Below are positions 1 through 12,127 of a DNA stretch of 64,000 nt, in pieces. The notes below the pieces were generated by a model that saw only the letters and a list, made by a program, of their open reading frames with translations, searched no databases and had not been told where the DNA came from. Source of the DNA: Larix kaempferi (Eukaryota > Streptophyta > Pinopsida > Pinales > Pinaceae). The position numbers were made by a program, and so were the translations under genes. The number at the start of each line of letters is the position of its first letter. Within the stretch, counting starts at the first letter, position 1. Where the stretch lies: the NCBI GenBank assembly GCA_027924585.1, contig BSBM01000372.1, positions 11,583,501 through 11,647,500 of the forward strand, written 5' to 3'.

Positions 1-47
1 TAATATGAGTCCGGTGCCCTCAAGGCTCGACCGGCTCTGATACCAAA
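1..47 (-). other. LTR-element leader with primer-binding site
   Basis: Positions 34-45 read GCTCTGATACCA, the reverse complement of TGGTATCAGAGC. That is the initiator-methionine-tRNA primer-binding site used by most plant LTR retrotransposons. It sits two bases from the TG start of the adjacent LTR, so the element is on the minus strand with its internal region leaving the window to the left. No coding part of this element is visible here. Confidence 0.85.
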
Positions 48-1486
48 TGTAATGCCCCTCCTCTAGGGTCTTTCCTGTTTAACCTGAAACTCAACCACTC
101 GATACAAAAGAGATTAGAAAGCATAACGACTGAATAAATAAACTAAATAAATGAATAACTAGCAAATTAAAACAAACCATAACCATAACCAGCAAAGCTC
201 GTTTATCCGTAGGCGAAGCAACCGTTAGCTCCGCCACCCAACCATAGGCTCCTGCTTTCAATCGCATGGCCTCCCCCGAGCTTTGGGTCGTAGAGCTCAC
301 ACACGTTTTTCAGAAATCCAGCTTGGGTTTCCCTTCCCACCAGGATTTCTTAGCCCAACCCTTAGATAGCAGCAAGTCTTTGAGGCATTCGAAAATTACG
401 ACAATCGTCCAAATTATGGGCCCCTTACCCATTCCTTAAGCCTTCCTTATAAAGGGAAATCTCTTGCGACACATGTCGCTTCATGCATAATTAAATATTT
501 TTAATTATTTAATTAATTAAAACACTCACCCATCCAAGTGTCAGTTTCTCTGGGAAGTGCACCTACATCCCTAAGTTTGCTCTAGTTTGTCCCCCAGATA
601 TTTTAATCAACTCCTAGCTTTTAGTTGACTAGGTGTCTAATCTATTTTGCTCCTAAATAATAATTTCTATTATTTTAAATGCTCAACAAAAATAACTATT
701 CAGGTGCAAATGTATAAGCTATTGTTATGCATTTGCTAAGTAATAATCTAGAGTTATTCTCCTAAGTTTTATGCATTTTAATTTAACCACCAAACTCACT
801 AGGATCACGGTGCCGCGTCGTTGGGCTCCTGGTTCCTTAATTTTTAATTCTCCGACATGGCACCACTCCGTCGGGTCCAATCATCCACGGTTTCCATTCC
901 TTGACATGGTACCACCTCATTGGGTCCTTGCGTCCATTCTTTCCGTTCTCGACAGGGTACCTCATCGTTGGGTCCTTCTACCACCATATTTCCGTTTTGA
1001 CTTGCGGGAACTCTTGTAGGGATTTTAGGAATCGTTACCATCCATCCTCCGTCTACTGCTATCTAGGGACTAATGGCGCTGAGGAGTGAGTTCGTTCTCA
1101 CTGCGCGCCCCTCAACTCGTACGTGACCAACTCCGTCGTGGCCCACCTCGTACGCCCTCACGCATTCCTCTTAAGCAAGCGGATCAATGCTTATCTGCTC
1201 ATGCCTGGTATTCTTGTTGGGAGTCGACATCGTCGTCGCTTCCCCTGTGTGTGATTTACCCGTACTCTACGACCCTTCATATTCCTTTGTGTGTCCTTCG
1301 GTGAACCGTTTCACCTATTGCTACACACATTTCTTACAAACATAAATCATTATTTTATTGATTTACAATCAATCGTAATCATAAATATACTCAAAATAAA
1401 ATCAAAGGATTATTTTATTAATGTTTCAAACAGTCGGGTCACTAAGCAAGTGCCCTCAATGTCTACAGTAGTCTAGGGGCACTACA
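48..1486 (-). mobile_element. 5' LTR of a minus-strand LTR retrotransposon (1.44 kb)
   Basis: The block starts TGTAATGCCCC and ends GGGGCACTACA, an imperfect inverted terminal pair with the usual TG...CA ends. The primer-binding site next to it fixes its orientation. It is inserted at the left edge of repeat copy A; the five bases after it are GGTAT, but the matching target duplication lies outside the window. A GC-richer patch at about 790-1290 contains short tandem units. The open frames inside it look accidental. Superfamily cannot be told from an LTR alone; the short inverted ends resemble the Ty3-type element at 36-42 kb. Confidence 0.8.
806..975. repeat. about 48-bp direct repeat inside the LTR
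   Basis: The block GACATGG(C/T)ACCAC...GGGTCC starts at 854 and 903. A variant GACAGGGTACC...TTGGGTCC starts at 951, and a more diverged unit ends in GTCGTTGGGCTCC just before. Spacing is 48-49 bp. Confidence 0.6.
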
Positions 1487-3959
1487 GGTATGGTTTGGTT
1501 TGGGCATGCACTACTTGTATTTTTATGTGGGTGGTGATAGTTTTGGAGATAGTGTTCAATGTATCAGGAAGCGCACTAGGAGCATTGGGTATAAAGGATT
1601 TTAGGAGATGGCTCTATATTTCCTCGCTATTGGAAACAATAATTTCTATGAAGTATTTGAGAAGTCAAGAAGGAATATCGTAAATAGAAGTCATTTCAAA
1701 AAAATTATGAGTGTTTATCTTAATCAAAATCATTGTTATTTCCTCATTACAAAGACCTCTATATTTTACCTTTCTGATCAATCTGAACCATATCTTGTCT
1801 GGATGCTCTGTTAAGGACAAATATTACTAAGTTAGCAGCAAGCTATTGTCTTGGGACTTTATTATGTTTGTGCTTATGATGGTCTAATTGTTTCCTTGCA
1901 TAGTTGGTGTTTCGTTCTGGTTTTGATTTACTGACTTGGTCAAATACTATGTTATGGTTAGAATTTGTTGACCTGATTAGATTAAATAATTTTACAATTG
2001 AAGTTGCGGGAACTCATTCAAAGTCTAGACTGAGATCATTATGATTATTTTGGAAAATGTAAATTTAAATATAGCACACATCGGGTCATTGTTTTTGTTT
2101 TGCTTTTGCAATGTGAGGTTGTTTTGATTGAATGAACTTACCAATTCGTTTGCTTTCTTTGATTTTTGAATGAGATGTTATTTCCATATGCTTCAAATAT
2201 TTTCAAGTGATATTCATAACTGCATCTTTGTGGATATGTTTACTACAACTAAATTAACTCCTGTCATCAATTTCAGCGGTCTGGAAGTGGAGTGTTCAGT
2301 TAAATGTTCATAGGAATTGGCTCACAGCAATTGATATAAGTGTTTAATCTCATTGCAATGTTTTGTCATTGTTGTAATTATGTTATTGTCCAATATGCAA
2401 CACTGTCATTCTTAAAGGAAATAAAGAACTTTCCAATTCTGGATTTATTGTTTTTCTAGGATAGTTTGGGGGAAGGCCGGGGTTGTGATTGGGAAATAAC
2501 TTGACACCCAAACTTATTTCAGTTAAGGAGAAACGAGGCAATATAAATCCTCTCCACTTAGAAATCCCATTATAATATGGACCATTTAAAATTCAATTAT
2601 AGTGAATATAAGTCTAAATGCAGTATCAACACCAGCTTTATTTCCATATAAAACACTTCATAGTTTTTTTTGAAGCACTACACTTGAGCAAGAATGCAAA
2701 TTGCACATCTGATCCTTACGTAAGTGTGGTTCTTACATTTTATTGTAGGAAACACATGGTGTAGATGATTGGTGTGATCTAAAGCTCCTTAGATGTGTAT
2801 TTAGTAATTAAAAATATTGGGTGCATTATTGATGACACTTTCAATAGCTTGAGATGCACAAGTGGTTCACTTTACACTCCTGATTCACAGCTAACAGAAA
2901 TATATTGTAAAACAAGAAAATGAAAAAAGATTATACTCTATCATACATCACATCATATATATATACAAAAAGAATGAAAAGGGAATCAAAATTTTGTTGA
3001 TAGCTTTTTCCAAAACATGATACATAAAAGATGAGCAAATGGTTCAACCTCAATGCCATAACATCTTAACACCACAATTGCATCATGTCACTCAATATTG
3101 TATATCAATTACATTATGTAAAATTATATCAACAATGCTTGGTTAGTAGTAAAATTCAAATTGTTTTACCACAGTCAACTAGATCTCTAGTTTGCGAGCT
3201 TTTATCAACATATCTGTAGGTTGTCATGTCCAAGTCATAACTTGCAAGTTGTAGTCACTAGGAAATCTTCATATTGCTATAAAATTTCTTTGTGCAGACA
3301 CTAGTTCATTGTTACTATGGTAAACATAACCATTTCTTTGACTAACATGTTTTTGGAAATAATGCATTGGTAAAGCTGTAAAACTAAAGTGAATCTTTTC
3401 AAGATTCACTAGAAAATTGTAAAATTAAAATAATTTGTTAAAAAATCATTAAGTTATAGTAGGACATTTACTTAAAACCAAAACAATATGAGTTATTATA
3501 AAACCAAAACAATATGAGTTATCTTAAAACCAAAACCATACGAGTTATCAATAATATTGACGAGGATGTGAAAAAGCTCAATAACATTGAGGAGGATGTG
3601 GTGAAATGGGAAGAAAAAGCTCAATACTAAAAATAGTTAATAAAGAAAAAATTAGATAACTTGGCAATGTTTATTATTTCAAGAAGAAAAAAAAAGAACA
3701 ATTTTTTTTACTATCCACGATTATATTATAGTTATACAAAGTATTAAATGACATAGTTGCTAGTTATACTATATATTATTGGGTCATCTTACATTGTAAA
3801 TAAAAAAATTCAAAACCTTATGGTATTTAACCAATTTCTTCCAAAATGACATTTAAGATACATAATATTTGGAAATTTCACTTGACCTTTGTACCTAAAC
3901 AATGGCGGATGGATCTAAAAGAAAACAAAGTGCTTAAAAGAGTGGTCACATCAACTTCT

Positions 3960-4884
3960 TTGTCATAGACACATGCTTTTTTAAGGAATAATCTTGCAGT
4001 AAACTCTTAAAGTAGTTTCCTATTATTCATGGTAAACTGAGAAAGCCTAACCCGGAGGGCGTTAGGATATTTAGACACTTAGGAGTTAGTTAAGATCAAC
4101 TTGTCATAGTCATAATATATCTGTTAGGTAAAGTGTGTTTCTTTAGTATGCATTAGTATGCATTTGTATATATGTAATCCAATCGTCATGATATGTTTTT
4201 GACATAAAGTAATATGACGATTCATCTTCTCCTCGATCTTAGTGACCATTGATCCATGGCTTAACACCCGATTGGTCCATGATCTCTATTTAAAGAGCAT
4301 GGAGGGTCATTTGCTAGTTGATCGATTATGAGAAGCTCATTTGTAATATTACGTTCTTAGCATAATAATATTGCCTCAAGTAGCTATTTGGTTGGGGCCG
4401 TGGAGTGTTTCCCTCTTTGGGAGTTTAAACCTTGTAAAAACATCGGTGTGTTGATTTGTGATATGTTTGTGCGAGCAATTGCTCAAGGTATTCGATTTTT
4501 TGGAAGTATCATGTGATAGTCGAATAGAGGGGATCAATAAATAAATAATCTCACACGATATGTTATAATGATATACAAAACCCATTTATATAACAATTAT
4601 TTATAGGTTAATTAACCTTAACTACCACATTAATAAGGAACCATTAAGCCACCTTATAATCATGTCACATTAATTAGAAACCACTAAGGCCGCCTTTTAA
4701 TTATAATATCAACTAAGATGTCCACTAATTACAAGACAACCAAAAACCAAGATTGTGATGCAATGACATCATGAAAATATATTCTTATACAAAATAATTT
4801 CATATTGTTTGCACTTTAATTGATCCAACTTCATATTAGTCTTTCATATTTATCTTTTAACATTGATAAAAGTAAAAGGGCATA
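3960..4884. mobile_element. Insertion in copy A absent from copy B, with LTR-like content
   Basis: Copy B reads straight from the AAAGAGTGGTTACAT block to ACTCTCAAACC. In copy A the same two blocks are about 0.92 kb apart. The extra DNA contains a purine run CCCGGAGGG followed at 4057 by CGTTAGGATATTTAGACAC, resembling a polypurine tract plus the start of a copia-type LTR (normally TGTTAGG). It also has a TATTTAAAG box at about 4289. The LTR end is not clear and I see no convincing target duplication. Confidence 0.5.
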
Positions 4885-5169
4885 GACTCTCGAGCAATGA
4901 TGATAATTTGGATGTCTACTAAGCACAAATTTAAGTTGAAGGAAAAAAAGAAGGAATGTGATTATGTTTTATCTATAAATAAAATTGGGTGTTAATGAAG
5001 AACATCATCACTACTCCTATGAGGAGATCAACAATATGATATGCATAATTTTGTTATAAAAATGTGTAACATAACATTAAGTGAAGGAATATGAGTCTGT
5101 GTTTATTACAATTTGGGAAAACTTACCAATTGACATCCTCATGATGATGGCTTTAAAGAAATAATCTTC

Positions 5170-5390
5170 TAGCTCTAGTCATATCACCATTGTTGACCTT
5201 AAAACTAAGGAGCTTGAGGAGAGGATTTGTTCCTCATCATTCCAAAAGACAAGCATTGACATCCAAGCAATCAAGGAGGAAATGCACAAGCTTCTCAAAC
5301 TCAAGCACAAACACAATGAACTATCTCTAAACGTTATCATGGTTGATCTAGAGGACACAATTGAGGAATATGTTCTACCCATACAAAAAA
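5170..5390 (+). pseudogene. Possible N-terminal part of a Penelope-like ORF
   Basis: The plus strand is open and reads as a charged helical stretch (blocks KELEERICSSSFQK, IKEEMHKLLKLKHKHNEL and DTIEEYVLP). The same protein stretch, with conservative changes, is open at about 30380-30600 in copy B, which argues for past coding. It lies about 60 bp upstream of a clear PLE reverse-transcriptase segment in copy A, so an N-terminal PLE region followed by an internal deletion is the simplest reading. I have no motif that proves it. Confidence 0.4.
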
Positions 5391-5451
5391 ATAGAAATCG
5401 AAAACCTAGGGATTTTGAAAAAAATAAGAATTCTTAGAATTTGTGAAGGTG

Positions 5452-6095
5452 TGTCTCAAGTCAACATACTTTAGCTACAAAGAAAGAATATATGATCAAA
5501 CTCATGGCGTTGCAATGGGATCCCCAATGTCTCTAGTTGTAGCAAACATTTACATGAAACATTTTTAAATAAGGGCCATAAACTCCTCACCATACACACC
5601 AGAGGCTTGGAAAAGATATGTTGATGACATCTTTGAAAAATGGAGACATTGTAAAGAGAAGCTTGATGAATTCTTGGATCACCTCAACAACTTTTTAGAG
5701 AACATCAAATTCACCATTGAACTAGAGGAAAACAATCAACTACCTTTTCTAGATGTAATGCTCAACAAAAAAGGTGATGGAAAGATTGGGTGTAGGGTTT
5801 ATAGAAATCCTACACATATAGATAGATACCTTCATGAATATTCTCACCACCATCCTTATCAAACACAAGGAGTCATACACACCCTTGTCACCTATAAGAA
5901 TATCAGACATTGATCACTTGAAAGAAGAATTGGAACACCTCCAGAATGCCTTTCAAAAGAACAGTTACCGTGATGGGTAGGCTAGGAAGGCTATAAACAA
6001 AGCTAAAAAGAAAAATGGATGGCCCAACAATCTCTTTACCTTATATCAAAGAGACCATAGTCAAGATTTGACTATGCTCGTATCCTTAAAATGAA
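5452..6095 (+). pseudogene. Penelope-like element reverse transcriptase remnant
   Basis: The translation shows the order of a PLE reverse-transcriptase palm. CLKSTYFSYK comes first, then QTHGVAMGSPMSLVVANIYM, then RYVDDIF at 5614-5634 (catalytic YVDD at 5617-5628), then QLPFLDVMLNKK with VYRNPTHIDRYL and SHHHPYQTQGV. An in-frame TAA at 5566-5568 interrupts the frame between the GSP block and YVDD. The frame stops again at 5911. After a one-base shift, the typical PLE tail (DHLKEELEHLQNAFQKN...) continues to about 6090 with another stop. The N-terminal RT motifs and the GIY-YIG endonuclease are not seen. PLEs prime at chromosome ends or nicks; this copy is dead. Confidence 0.85.
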
Positions 6096-7050
6096 CAACA
6101 TTAGAGTGGTCATCTTAAAGACAACACAACGAATATAACCATGAATAGAGCTTACAAATTTACTCTTGTTAAGCATTTTCACAACACTTCTCACCACATT
6201 CACATAGAAGATGCAAAAAAAGTATATGGGTGAATCCATGAAGATGGGTGTCTATTTTGGGGGGTTTCATGAGAAAATAATTCTGAATTTTTCATGTTTT
6301 CCATCTTTGGGCGAATAAAAGTGATATTTTTGTTTGGAATTTCACTTTTCACTAAAAAGCAAACTTTTAGAGAATTATGTTAGCTTGCTATCCATATTTT
6401 TTTCAATTTTTTATATTGAGATTTGATATGTCGATTCGACAAATGTTTGACAGTGTGTTCTTATAAAACGAAAGGACTACAAAATAGTCATGTTTTGTCG
6501 CACACCTAAAATCGTTGTTAAACTTGTTTTTTGCAAAAAACAAATATGCTACAACAATCTACACACAATATACTACTGCATGACTATAAGTTTGTAGCAA
6601 ATTGATCTATATACTACTTATTATATTTATTTGAATTCAATCAATGGGGAAACCCTGTCGATTTTCAACATATATTTTGTCGCAACATTTTTCTCTCAAC
6701 TGAATATAAAACTAAAAATTATATGAATACCCTTTTGAAGTAGACACGCCAATTAACTGTACCATACTTTTCTCAAATATTTTCGTGGTGTATTTTTAAA
6801 GTTATGGATTTTTCATTTCACCGCATTTTGAAAGAACTGAAACTAGACTCGACACCTGTTAAGAAAACAAACAATTACAAATATCAGATCTTACCTATAC
6901 ATAAAGAAATCTATATATTTGGAAAGTAGATTCAATAACGAAACTAATGGTATCAAGCCCGACAATCGCCTTATAGTGTAACAGATCATTTTTACCTTCC
7001 GAAAATGGAGAAACCTGAAAACTGTGAGTGGCAATCAGATTTTCAGGTTT
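6096..7050. other. Non-coding AT-rich stretch at the left edge of the large transposon
   Basis: No coding frame or known motif is visible. The block AGATGGGTG at 6242-6250 is the reverse complement of CACCCATCT at 19191-19199, beyond the other end of the palindrome arrays. It is a possible outermost terminal repeat, but no target-site duplication accompanies it. The stretch may be subterminal DNA of the unit or older flanking sequence. Confidence 0.4.
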
Positions 7051-7054
7051 CAGA

Positions 7055-7133
7055 GGTTATTCGGTCGAATAACTGTTTTCCGTAACGGCGACGTCAATTT
7101 AACGTTTGGTTATTCGGCCGAATAACCAAACGT
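7055..7133. repeat. Left palindrome pair of the transposon
   Basis: The first site (7055-7073) reads GGTTATTCGGTCGAATAAC. The second (7102-7133) is a perfect 32-bp palindrome with half-site ACGTTTGGTTATTCGG. The TTATTCGG(C/T)CGAATAA core recurs many times at the right end, suggesting binding sites for an element-encoded protein. Confidence 0.85.
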
Positions 7134-7259
7134 AAAAAAAACTCGTCGGCCGGAAAAAAATAAAAATAAATAAATAAATAAATTATTTTCTACACTTATA
7201 TAAATAAAACTAAATATTTCGATTAATTTCGCACATTTCAATTTCGCATACTTTTTGGT

Positions 7260-8350
7260 CAGAATATTTTTTAAGGGATTTTCTAAGGAACTTATTTTGC
7301 AAAGAGAGTTTTTTTTATGAGGTATTTCTTTTCTTACTTCTTTCAAAAGAATACATTGAAAGAATTTTTTTGCAAAAGGAGTTTTTATTCCAAGTTTTTT
7401 GCATTTCTTATTTCTTTGCAATGGGTTTTTTTCCAAGGATTTTTTAAGGAGTCTTTCTTTGCAAAGAAAGTTTTTTTTTATGAAATATTTTTTTCAAACT
7501 ATTTGCACTTTTCATTTCTTTGCAATGAGTTTTTTTTCCAAGGGTTTTCTAAAAAGCTTTTTTGTAAAGAGAGTTTTTTTTATAAAGTATTCTTTTTGTT
7601 ACTTCTTTCTAAGAAATACATTGAAAGATTATTTTTCTAAGGCATTTTTGCAAAATAAGTTTTTATTCCAAGCTTTTATACTTCTTAGTTCTTTGCAATA
7701 GATTTTTATTCCAAGTTATTTTTTCAAATGAATTGTCTTTTTCTTTTTTCTTTTTTCAAGTGATTTTTTCAAATGACTTTTTTCAAAGTTTTTTTTTATA
7801 AATATTTTTGCAAAAAACGTTTCTTTCCTTCTTATTTCTTTGAAAATGGGTTTTTTCAAAGTCTCCCAAGTTATTTTTGCAAAAAAATTATTTTGTTGCA
7901 AAGGTTTTTACAAAGATTTTTTTTTTTCAGTGGATTTATAAAGAAGATTTATTTAGAAAGTGTTCTTATTCTTTTCTAATGGGTTTTTCAGCAAATGTTT
8001 CTTTCCAAAGTGTGCATTTACAGAGTTTTTATTCCAAGGCATTTTTGCAAATAAGATTTAATTTCAAGTTATTTTTACAAAAAAGATATATTTTTCGTTC
8101 TGATTTATTTGAAAAGTGATTTTTTCAAAGTCTCCCAAGTTATTTTTGCAAAAAAGTTATTTCGTTGCAAAAGTTTTTACAAAATCTTTTTCCCAGATAT
8201 TTTTTCAAAGAAGATTTATTTTGAAAGTGTTCTTATTCTTTTCCAATGGGATTTTTTCAAAGGTGATTTATTGTCAAAGAGTTCTTATTTCATTCAAACA
8301 AGGTTCTTTTCAAAAGAAACTTGTTTCCAAAGACTTTTTCTTCAAAAGAC
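7260..8350. repeat. T-rich degenerate tandem repeat upstream of the transposase gene
   Basis: The plus strand is dominated by runs of T broken by CAAAG, GCAAA and CCAAG words. A longer unit beginning AAAGTCTCCCAAGTTATTTT occurs at about 7858 and again at about 8128, roughly 270 bp apart, and ends both times in a TGTTCTTATTCTTTTC block. The open frames here consist of Phe/Lys runs and are low-complexity artefacts. The tract ends about 140 bp before the transposase ATG, so it may be leader or promoter DNA. Confidence 0.75.
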
Positions 8351-8491
8351 TCAAGTACGAGATTTTGATAAGGTGAAGTAAATTTCAGTTCATGTGTTCA
8401 TAAATTTCGTAACTGTTTTTAAATATTCATTTTGTTTATTTACAATAAAATGATGATCTTCTTTAATTTATCATTTATAGATTAAACAATC

Positions 8492-11400
8492 ATGGGCAGT
8501 AAGATAAACCGTCAAAGAAAATATGATCGTAAACGTGTTTATGATGATGATAATAGAGAAAAGAAAAAACTTAAATTTCATGCCAACAAAGCAAGCCTTG
8601 CAGAAACGTAAGCAACAATTATTGAAGATACAAATACAGTTTTACATGATAATGTCGATGAAATGGAAATTGAAAATAGAATACAAGAGGAACAAATTGA
8701 AGTTGAAGAAACCATTGTTAAAGATGCAAATAGTGATTTACATACTAATGTCGATGAAGTCAATATTGAAAATTGAGTTCAAGAACCAAAAATTGGACAA
8801 GGTATGTATATATTGAATGTATTTTCCAAATTCATTTTTTATAATGAATTGTATTTTTGGATGCATGTTTTAAATTAAATTTATCTTGATATATAGGTAC
8901 TTTCACCATTGATGATGAAACGTTAGAAAACGTTGATTGCAATAAATATGGAAAAAAAATACCCATACAGGCTGCACGATGTCGGGCTCAAAAAATTTAT
9001 GATGATGTTCTGAAGAATTATTCAGCAACAGGCAAGCACAAATTTTGAGATGTTTATTAGTGACCAAGAAGTTAGAAGATGCTACATCATTATTGGGTAT
9101 TTACAAGGCGACCAAAGAGTCGAAATTAAAACATAATGTGATAGAAAATATAGGTGATGCAATAAAAAAGTTTGAAAAATCTAGGAAGAAAGACATTAGT
9201 GTTGCACGAAGAGCAATTCATACAGCAATTATTTTGACTAGTATTAAACAAAAACGTTTGACAACACATCTAGCAAAAGCAGTTGGAACCTCAAGAAAGA
9301 CATTATACAGACATAGCAAATTCAGAATGCAAATAGATGAAAATGATGAACTTGCTTGCTGGGCAATTATTTGTAGACAGCCTTACAAAGATAGAATGGG
9401 AGCAGGGGTTAAAGATATTGTATGAGAATATTGGTTGACACATGCTCGAGTTTCACCAAATTCAAGAGATGTAATACGACAAAGAGTATCACGAGGAGTA
9501 TATGTAAGCAGTCCAAAACATATAATGGATATGACACAAGTACAATTGTTCAATAAATTCAAGGAAGATCATCGTGGAATTAATGTGTCAATCACTACAT
9601 TTGTGCAACTAAAACCATGGTATGTTAGACCTATTACTATCCATGACACATGTTGTTGTCGTTATCATGTGCAATTCCAATTATATTAAGACACATTTCT
9701 TGAATTTGGTAAAATGTTTTGGACAAATTCACTGCCTCCGCCTACAATACGTGAATTCATATCTCAAACCCTATGTGAGAGAAATCACGATGAAGTATTT
9801 TATAATAAAAAATGTGTCAATGGAAAACATTGTAATCGTTGTGAAAATTTGGTTTTATACCACAATAAATATCCTATCGATATTGATGATCACTCATTGT
9901 CAAATGTCACCGTTGATTGGAAAAGATATGAATACATTACAAGTACTAGTGATGTACATTCCAAAAGGATTGATTTGCGAGAAGATAAAATAGGTATGGC
10001 AGATTTTCTCAAGAAATTCGAAAGTGAAATTTATAAATACACCAAGCATTCACATAGAGCACGATGGCAAGACCTTCAATTCAAACAGTCTCGTGAAATT
10101 TTTCCACCAGGAACAATTTTGTCAGTGGTTGACTATGCAAAAAATTATACATTTGCTGCACAAAAAGAGATACAGAGTGAATACTATCATTCTGACCAAG
10201 TTTCAATATTCGTCCATGTTTTATATAGACATTCTCAACAAGATGTTGATGGCATTGAAAGCACGTGTGACAATCGAGATGTGATTAAAGAATATCACTT
10301 TTATATCAGCGACGATCGTACACACGATACACATTTTGTTCAGCATTGTATTGAAAGTATTTTCTACAATTCACTAAAGGAACGTAACATTAAATTCAAT
10401 GAGCATTGGATATGGTCAGATGGATGTGCCGGACAATTTAAATCTTCGCGATCATTTTATTGGTTATGTCGACTTCATAAAGCATTGAACATTAAACATC
10501 ACTGGAATTTCTTTGAAACTGGTCATGGAAAAAGTGAACATGATGGTGCAGGAGCATGTGTAAAAAGAGCACTTCGAAGATGGTAAATGAACCATAGTTC
10601 TGCACGATTCCATTCAGCTGCAAAGGTTGTCCAATGGTGTAAATCACATCTAAACCATGATTATAATCAACAATCAAAAAATGTGCGCAGGTATGTACAC
10701 ACAAATGTTTTAATTTATATTTTATAGTCAATTTAAAAAAAAGTATATGTACCTAACATCAAAATTTGTCATTTGTTTACTAGGTTTTTTTGGCATGTTG
10801 GGATCAAAGATATAAATAGATCAATACCCTACGATGCTAGCACCATACAAGGGACTAGAGATTTTCATTCTATTCAAACAAAAGCCTTCCAAAACATTTA
10901 TGCATTTGACAGTAGAAAGCAATCATGCTTTTGCCATATTTGCACTGAAAATATTGAATCTACAGAAGTTTGTGAAAACATAACGAACAACTACGTGAAA
11001 CATTGGAAACACACAGAAATTAATCCTAAAGGAAAAATGCCACTAGCAAGCATAGAAGAATTAGAATCAGAAGATATAGCAATATCATCTGATGGCGACA
11101 GAATTTCAGATCTCGTTAGACAAGGTAATGATCAAATACCACTGTTTTGTCGATTATTCATTCTTGTCATTCACTTTATACACATGTATATTAGTCAATT
11201 TAGTTGAACTAAAAATCCTGACATCAATTGTAATTTGCACAGGAGATGTTTTTGCTGTGATTGCACCTGTCGACAACAACGAAAATGTGAAGTATTATTT
11301 GATGCGATATATTGAAGGAAAAATGAAGTTATTGGAAGACTACAATGACAACGGATATACATACGAGAGAGGATCCATCATTTTAAAGGGTTATTTTTTT

Positions 11401-11547
11401 CAACAAACCCATATGACTCAAAATTATGTCTACTTTCAGGATTATGAACCGGATGTCATATGTTGTCAATATAGTAATTTAGTATGTGTATCTCGAATAA
11501 AATTGTTTCAAGTTTCATCGAAAAAACAATTAAAAAATAAAAAATGA
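8492..11547 (+). pseudogene. Multi-exon transposase-like gene (DDE-type blocks), inactivated
   Basis: ATG at 8492 opens an exon to 8801 (basic start, then acidic repeats). It joins through a GTATGT...ATATAG intron to 8897. The main exon runs to 10690, and two more introns (10691-10783, 11125-11242) have GT/AG borders and matching phase. In order, the protein shows a helix-turn-helix (LAKAVGTSRKTLYRH, about 9263-9310), a Cys cluster (CVNGKHCNRC, about 9815), DYAKNYTF (about 10130), ISDDRTHD (10305-10330), WSDGCAGQFKS (about 10410-10445), HGKSEHDGAGACVKR (about 10524-10570), a CHIC motif (about 10930) and a C-terminal domain to 11547. Breaks: TAA 8609, TGA 8774, a frame change near 9030, TGA 9423, TAA 9687 and TAA 10584. 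Probably the mobilising enzyme of the unit; superfamily uncertain. Confidence 0.8.
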
Positions 11548-11820
11548 AAACTGTCCAAATACGACCATGAACGGATAATTGAAGACGACATTCCATTGCG
11601 ATGTTTTTAAAACTATATATTTAAAATTAATAGATCAATGATTTTGTCGATGTCATTGTCAAATGTGTACAATATATTTTTGTATTTTTATGTTTATGAT
11701 CTTGAAAATAACTATAATATATAAAAGTTTAAATAATCGTATTCTAGAATGCTGAAATTTGAATTCAAAAATTATTTGATATTGAAAACTTCAATGTGTA
11801 AAATTTTTGACTTAATTATG
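11548..11820. other. AT-rich non-coding stretch after the transposase gene
   Basis: This is 3' flank of the transposase-like gene. I see no motif or repeat in it beyond AT-rich sequence. Confidence 0.5.
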
Positions 11821-12120
11821 TTTGAAATTTACTTTATTCGGGTCCCCATATGTCTATTAGACCACTTAAGGGATGAGATAACGGATCTGTGGTTGTCGCC
11901 ACTCTCCGCCCCGAATCTTTAATTTAAACTATCGCTTATATAAAATTATTTGGTAACGAAAACTTGAATGTATAAAATTTGTCTTAATTAGATGTCTGAA
12001 ATACTTTAATCACGTGGACCCATATGTCTATTAAACCAATTAAATGATGAGATCTAACGGATCTATAATTGTCGCCACTCTCCGCCCCAAATCTTTAATT
12101 TAAAATATCGCTTGTGCAAG
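11820..12120. repeat. About 180-bp direct duplication
   Basis: Two units share CCCATATGTCTATTA, ACGGATCT and the block GTCGCCACTCTCCGCCCC followed by AATCTTTAATTTAAA and TATCGCTT. The second copy begins about 180 bp after the first. It ends about 20 bp before an ATG at 12138, so it could be a duplicated promoter or leader of a small gene. Confidence 0.7.
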
Positions 12121-12127
12121 TTCACAT

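Larger units (their letters stand above)
1487..5440 (+). repeat. Large dispersed repeat, copy A
   Basis: This stretch is collinear with copy B. Positions 1690-3960 match about 27915-30080, and 4884-5440 match about 30085-30640. Shared landmarks are the TGGATGCTCTGTT block, the AACACTTCATAGTTTTTT block, the TCAACCTCAATGCCATAACATC-type block and the GAGGATTTGTTCCTCA block. The left part (1493-1690) also matches copy C at 42005-42235. No long reading frame is shared, so the repeat looks non-coding except for its right end (5170-5390), where both copies keep an open, coiled-coil-like stretch next to the PLE remnant. It may be an old segmental duplication or a large non-autonomous element. Confidence 0.75.

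Noticed and set aside
6096-6240. GIY-YIG endonuclease downstream of the PLE reverse transcriptase
   Set aside because: No GIY, YIG or related residues are readable in any frame.
7110-8381. Overlapping Phe/Lys-rich open frames on both strands
   Set aside because: They arise from T-runs in a low-complexity repeat, overlap in several frames and show no motif.
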